9,722 nucleotides of DNA from an uncultured Eubacteriales bacterium (lineage in GTDB: Bacteria; Bacillota_A; Clostridia; Christensenellales; Aristaeellaceae): positions 1 to 9,722 of the forward strand of contig CACYNZ010000125.1 in the NCBI GenBank assembly GCA_902775835.1, read 5' to 3'. Below are positions 6,611 to 9,722 of this stretch, piece by piece (position 1 is the stretch's first letter; each line of letters begins with the position of its first letter). A model generated the notes under the pieces. It was not told where the DNA came from, did not search any database, and was given only the letters and a program-made list of their open reading frames with translations. The position numbers and the translations under genes are program-made.

Positions 6611-6617
6611 GCAAGCC

Positions 6618-7448
6618 ATGTTTGAATGCATCAATTTTGACAGCCATATGGCGGATTTTGTGTCGGACTGGGTTCAGAAGCACGGCAAGGAGTACAGGAA
6701 CGTGGATGCCATGGAAGCGGACATGCCCAGGATCTACATGCGTTTCCTGAACACGCCGGCCAAGTGGCTGCAGGGCATCACGCCCGGGGCCTATTTCACC
6801 CAGTTCGAGGACCCCAAGGACCTGGTGGACTGGCTCTGTGCCTATGTGAACAAGGGCGTTCCGGTCCCGGACCTGCTGCTTGAGCAGATCGAGAACGTGG
6901 GCAAGCCCTGCGAAAAGCGGCTCCTGGCCCTGCTCAAGGACGAGGAAGCGCCCAATGAGGCGCGCATGACGGCCATCGGTCTTCTGCGCACCATGGAGAG
7001 CACCCAGCCCAAAATGCTCTATATCCAGTGGCAGATGGAGCGTGAAGAGGACGATGAGCTGGCAGAGAACGCGCTGGAATCCCTGAAAGACATGGGCCAA
7101 AGTGCGCTCCAGCCCATGCTCGAAGCCCTTCCGAAAGCCAATGACGCGGGCCAGCAGGCCATGCTGGACGTGCTCTGCTGCTATCCCGGCAATGAACAGG
7201 TCTATCAGCTGACCCGAAAGATGTTCCTCTCGCATCCGGAAAAGCGCGCCCTGTTCGCCGGATACCTGGGAAAGCTCGGCGACGAGCGTGTGCTCCCGGA
7301 TCTGATCCATGCGGCCAATGAACCGGAACTCGGGTATGTGGATTTCCTGGAAATCCGCAATGCCATCGAGCGTCTCGGCGGGACCTGTCCGGCACGCGAT
7401 TTTGACGGCGATCCGGAATTTGAGGCCCTGCACGGTGCCGAATCCTGA
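6618..7448 (+). CDS. HEAT-repeat-like all-helical protein of unknown function
   Basis: I do not recognise a named family. The 276-residue protein from ATG 6618 has no signal peptide or TM segment and appears almost wholly helical. From about residue 96 on it shows repeating helical pairs typical of HEAT/ARM scaffolds: 96-127 (EKRLLALLKDEE, then EARMTAIGLLRTM), 148-171, 177-201, 208-231 with LGDERVLPDLIHA, and 240-254. Such folds usually bind proteins or other ligands and are not enzymes. The N-terminal 95 residues are less repetitive. GGAGGG (6601-6606) precedes the start by 11 bases and overlaps the hslO stop. An in-frame ATG at 6597 exists but lacks a ribosome binding site. Placement directly after hslO suggests co-expression with the chaperone; a functional link is only inferred. 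Confidence 0.75.
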   Translation: MFECINFDSHMADFVSDWVQKHGKEYRNVDAMEADMPRIYMRFLNTPAKWLQGITPGAYFTQFEDPKDLVDWLCAYVNKGVPVPDLLLEQIENVGKPCEKRLLALLKDEEAPNEARMTAIGLLRTMESTQPKMLYIQWQMEREEDDELAENALESLKDMGQSALQPMLEALPKANDAGQQAMLDVLCCYPGNEQVYQLTRKMFLSHPEKRALFAGYLGKLGDERVLPDLIHAANEPELGYVDFLEIRNAIERLGGTCPARDFDGDPEFEALHGAES

Positions 7449-7482
7449 CCCCATCTATGCCAGGACTTGTGATGCAGGAAAG

Positions 7483-7490
7483 AAGGTGAT
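7483..7490 (+). promoter_or_regulatory. Ribosome binding site supporting the TTG start at 7494
   Basis: AAGGTGAT is complementary to the 3' end of 16S rRNA and ends 3 bases before TTG 7494. The frame is closed upstream by a TGA at 7470-7472 with no ATG or GTG between, and starting at the TTG places the first zinc-ribbon Cys pair at residues 3 and 6. The TTG is therefore the only sensible start. Confidence 0.7.
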
Positions 7491-7493
7491 CGG

Positions 7494-9395
7494 TTGCTCT
7501 GCCGATTCTGCGGAACCTATTCCGGCGAAGACGAAATCGTATGTCCGAACTGTGGCCGGGTCCTCCCCCGGGGGGAAAACCGGAACGACGGCGTGATGGC
7601 CATCCGCCAGGGCCGGCGTGCGCGCGCGGCGGCAGCCTCCGGACAGCCGCCCATGGAAACCGGTCGCCAGGGCACGGACCGGGTCTATGTGGACCCGCTC
7701 CAGCGCCCGGAGAATGCGGGCCAGATTCCCGTGTACGCCGACAGTGAAGTCTATTCATCCGACGGCCGGCCCCTGAGCGAGCGCGAAAGCGGGCTGGAGC
7801 GGCATACGCGCACCAGTTACGGCGATACCACCATGCGTGAACCTGTGCCGGTCATGACCGCCAGGTCCCGGAAGAAGAGCATGCATGTGGCCAGGCGCGA
7901 AATCAACTGGATGCATGTGGGCATTCTGATCCTGATTTTCATGCTGCTGGCAGCGCTCGGCGTCTATATCTATCTGGACCGGACCGACAATGGTCAGCGC
8001 ATTCTGGCCCGCATGGGCAGGGATGCCACAGCCCAGGCCTACTGGGAAGTAGGCGAGGAGCGCATGGACACCGGTGATATTGACGGCGCCATCGCGGATT
8101 TTGAGCATGCCGTGGAGCTGGACGGGGAGGAGAACCTTTCCGTCACCGGACTTCTGATGCTCGCTTCCTGCTACGAGGCCGCGGGCCGCACCGCCGATGC
8201 CGAAACCATCTATATCCGGCTCTATACCGATGTGGTGCCCAGTGCGCCGGATGCCTATACCAATGAAATCCGCATCCTGCAGGCCACCGGAAGACCGGCG
8301 CAGGCCGCGGAGCTCATGGCGCTTGCCTATGAGAAGACGGGGAATATCGCATTCCAGCGCCAGCGCACGGACCTGCTCCCCACGCCGCCGTCCACATCCC
8401 TTGGCGCGGGCCTGTATGAGATCCGCAAGTATGTGAGCCTGAGCTCTCCCCAGGGCTTTGAGGTCTACTATACCTTCAGCTCGGAAGCCAAGCTTCCGGA
8501 GGAAGGCGAACTGTTCACGGAAGACATTTATCTGGATGAGGGTATCTGGAATCTGCGCGCCGTGTCGGTCAACGGGGAACTGGTCAGCGATGAGCTCAAG
8601 GCCGTGTACCGGATCATCATGCCGAGTCCTCAGCAGCCCGCCGCCAATCTGGCGCCCAATACCTACAAGACGCGTCAGCGGGTGCGTCTGCGTCCCGGCG
8701 AGGAGAACAAGGACGACAAGGATATCACCATCTACTACACCATTGACGGCTCCATCCCCGACGGCGACAGTCCTGTCTATACCGGCGAGCCCATTGTGCT
8801 CCCGGGCTGGTATGTGGACCTGCACGCGGTGGCCGTCAACGGCTACGGCAAGGCCAGCAATATGCTGGAAATCCGTTATAAAATCCTGGCCAAGCCCTAT
8901 CCGCTGAAATCCTATACCACGGAGGACACGGCATCCGGTATCCGGCTTGCCTACACCACCTGGGACAGCTTCCGCAATACCTGGGGAAACAGCGAGCGCA
9001 TGGAGGAAGTACAGATCAGCGGAATTGACAGCATCTGTCAGAAGCAGATCTATCCCTGGGGCTATGCGGTGTTCTACCGCACAAGCGGAAATTATCTTCT
9101 CCAGGAACTGTACTTCACCACGGACCTGTTCTCCGGCCCGCGCCAGACCGGCATCGGCAACACGGAAAATGACGTGGTCTCCAAGTTCCGGGATATGGGA
9201 CAGGTGACCAGTCCCTCCGGCAACCGCGGCCTGTATGAGAACAGTGAAGGCAAGGGCCAGATCCTTGTGCAGGAAGACGGCGGAAAGATTATCCGCTATA
9301 CCGCCAGCACGGCGGATTCCCATAAATGGCAGCTCACCTACACCCTGAACAGCCGCGGCGTGGTAGTGGCCATTGATCAGATGTACATCCCATGA
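7494..9395 (+). CDS. Zinc-ribbon, single-TM protein with TPR-like and chitobiase C-terminal-like extracellular domains
   Basis: The 633-residue protein starts at TTG. An N-terminal zinc ribbon has CxxC pairs at C3/C6 and C17/C20. It is followed by about 115 polar, Arg-rich, probably disordered residues and one TM segment (about 141-160, HVGILILIFMLLAALGVYIY). Outside the membrane, 178-282 resembles two to three TPR repeats (DIDGAIADFEHAVELDG, then RTADAETIYIRLY). Residues 303-375 and 385-463 are two copies of a chitobiase/beta-hexosaminidase C-terminal-like beta domain: GFEVYYTF...LRAVSVNG and DITIYYTIDGSIPDG...LHAVAVNG. The last 165 residues (IGNTENDVVSKFRDMG, then IIRYTA) form an unassigned beta-rich domain. 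With no signal peptide, the TM segment implies a cytoplasmic ribbon and an external C-terminus. It could sense or bind cell-wall or surface ligands; no catalytic motif is seen. A 45-base gap with no promoter or terminator separates it from the HEAT-like gene. Confidence 0.8.
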   Translation: MLCRFCGTYSGEDEIVCPNCGRVLPRGENRNDGVMAIRQGRRARAAAASGQPPMETGRQGTDRVYVDPLQRPENAGQIPVYADSEVYSSDGRPLSERESGLERHTRTSYGDTTMREPVPVMTARSRKKSMHVARREINWMHVGILILIFMLLAALGVYIYLDRTDNGQRILARMGRDATAQAYWEVGEERMDTGDIDGAIADFEHAVELDGEENLSVTGLLMLASCYEAAGRTADAETIYIRLYTDVVPSAPDAYTNEIRILQATGRPAQAAELMALAYEKTGNIAFQRQRTDLLPTPPSTSLGAGLYEIRKYVSLSSPQGFEVYYTFSSEAKLPEEGELFTEDIYLDEGIWNLRAVSVNGELVSDELKAVYRIIMPSPQQPAANLAPNTYKTRQRVRLRPGEENKDDKDITIYYTIDGSIPDGDSPVYTGEPIVLPGWYVDLHAVAVNGYGKASNMLEIRYKILAKPYPLKSYTTEDTASGIRLAYTTWDSFRNTWGNSERMEEVQISGIDSICQKQIYPWGYAVFYRTSGNYLLQELYFTTDLFSGPRQTGIGNTENDVVSKFRDMGQVTSPSGNRGLYENSEGKGQILVQEDGGKIIRYTASTADSHKWQLTYTLNSRGVVVAIDQMYIP

Positions 9396-9415
9396 CATGA
9401 AAGGAGAGAAAGCGC

Positions 9416-9722
9416 ATGATCCTCTACCTTGTGGCGCTGGCCCTTGTGATATGCCTTTTTCTCCTGCTCCGTCAGAAAAACCGCGCGCGTGCGGAAAAGC
9501 GGCAGGTGCAGCTGATCCGGCGCGGGGAGATGTACGGACACCTCTATCCCATCCTGGAGCGCTGCGGACACCGGTATATCGAATACATCAGCATTTCCCC
9601 CGTGGAAGTGGAAATCCGGCTGCTCGCGCTTTCACCCAGAACACTCCGCTATACCTTTGAGAAACAGGGATTTGACAATCTGACCCCGCAGAAAACGCTT
9701 GCTCTGGCCCAGGCCGTGGGCG
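9416..9722 (+). CDS. N-terminal part of a membrane-anchored protein of unknown function (3' end outside window)
   Basis: The frame starting at ATG 9416 stays open to the right edge, giving 102 codons of an incomplete gene. AGGAG (9402-9406) lies 9 bases upstream, and the start is 20 bases after the previous stop, so it continues the operon. The protein opens with a strongly hydrophobic segment, LYLVALALVICLFLLLR (3-19). A very basic stretch follows (RQKNRARAEKRQ), the pattern of a single N-terminal TM anchor with a cytoplasmic domain. The remaining visible part (YPILERCGHRYIEYISISP, EVEIRLLALSP, then TLALAQAVG) is a mixed alpha/beta soluble region I do not recognise. Nothing visible suggests an enzyme motif. 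Confidence 0.75.
   Translation, partial: MILYLVALALVICLFLLLRQKNRARAEKRQVQLIRRGEMYGHLYPILERCGHRYIEYISISPVEVEIRLLALSPRTLRYTFEKQGFDNLTPQKTLALAQAVG

Noticed and set aside
7755..9398. A long open frame on the minus strand (about 547 codons), and others such as 3860-4870 and 5618-6634
   Set aside because: They are exact shadows of well-supported + strand genes. Their His/Gly/Ala-rich composition is what GC-rich codon bias produces on the opposite strand, and they show no recognisable domain.
1..9722. Mobile elements, CRISPR repeats, defence or toxin genes, tRNAs
   Set aside because: No transposase or integrase motif, regularly spaced repeat, cloverleaf or known defence domain was seen. All intergenic gaps are under 100 bases.

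Overview
The window is a GC-rich, densely packed piece of bacterial chromosome with every recognisable gene on the + strand, short gaps and GGAGG-type ribosome binding sites. The gene content (an NfnA/NfnB flavoprotein pair, a YesL/DUF624-type membrane protein, Hsp33, a zinc-ribbon membrane protein with chitobiase C-terminal-like domains) points to an anaerobic Firmicute of class Clostridia. The family cannot be fixed from this sequence alone. No tRNA, rRNA, CRISPR array, insertion sequence, phage gene or attachment site was seen.

Region 1 (1-472): the 3' end of a multi-pass membrane protein of unknown function enters from the left and stops at 412. A 13-bp hairpin at 416-446 follows immediately and looks like an intrinsic terminator with a weak T tract.

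Region 2 (473-3823): a CapA-type metallophosphatase-fold protein, then nfnA and nfnB. The gaps are 12 and 3 bases, and each ribosome binding site lies in or next to the preceding stop codon, so the three are probably one operon. NfnA and NfnB together carry all the Cys/Asp positions and nucleotide-binding motifs expected of the electron-bifurcating NADH-dependent ferredoxin:NADP+ oxidoreductase, which balances NADH, NADPH and reduced ferredoxin in fermenting anaerobes.

Region 3 (3824-9722): a good sigma-70/SigA-type promoter with an extended -10 element (3831-3860) and a hairpin at the predicted mRNA 5' end precede a second operon. Its order is: DUF624/YesL-like membrane protein, SAM-dependent methyltransferase, hslO (Hsp33), a HEAT-repeat-like helical protein, a zinc-ribbon/TM/TPR/chitobiase-C-like protein starting with TTG, and a membrane-anchored protein cut by the window end. 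Gaps are 1-45 bases and no internal terminator was seen.

Most of the window is ordinary housekeeping. The least explained part is the last three genes, whose products look like a helical-repeat cytosolic protein and two membrane-anchored proteins of unknown function co-transcribed with a redox-regulated chaperone. Several start codons here are easily mis-called, and these are flagged in the entries.
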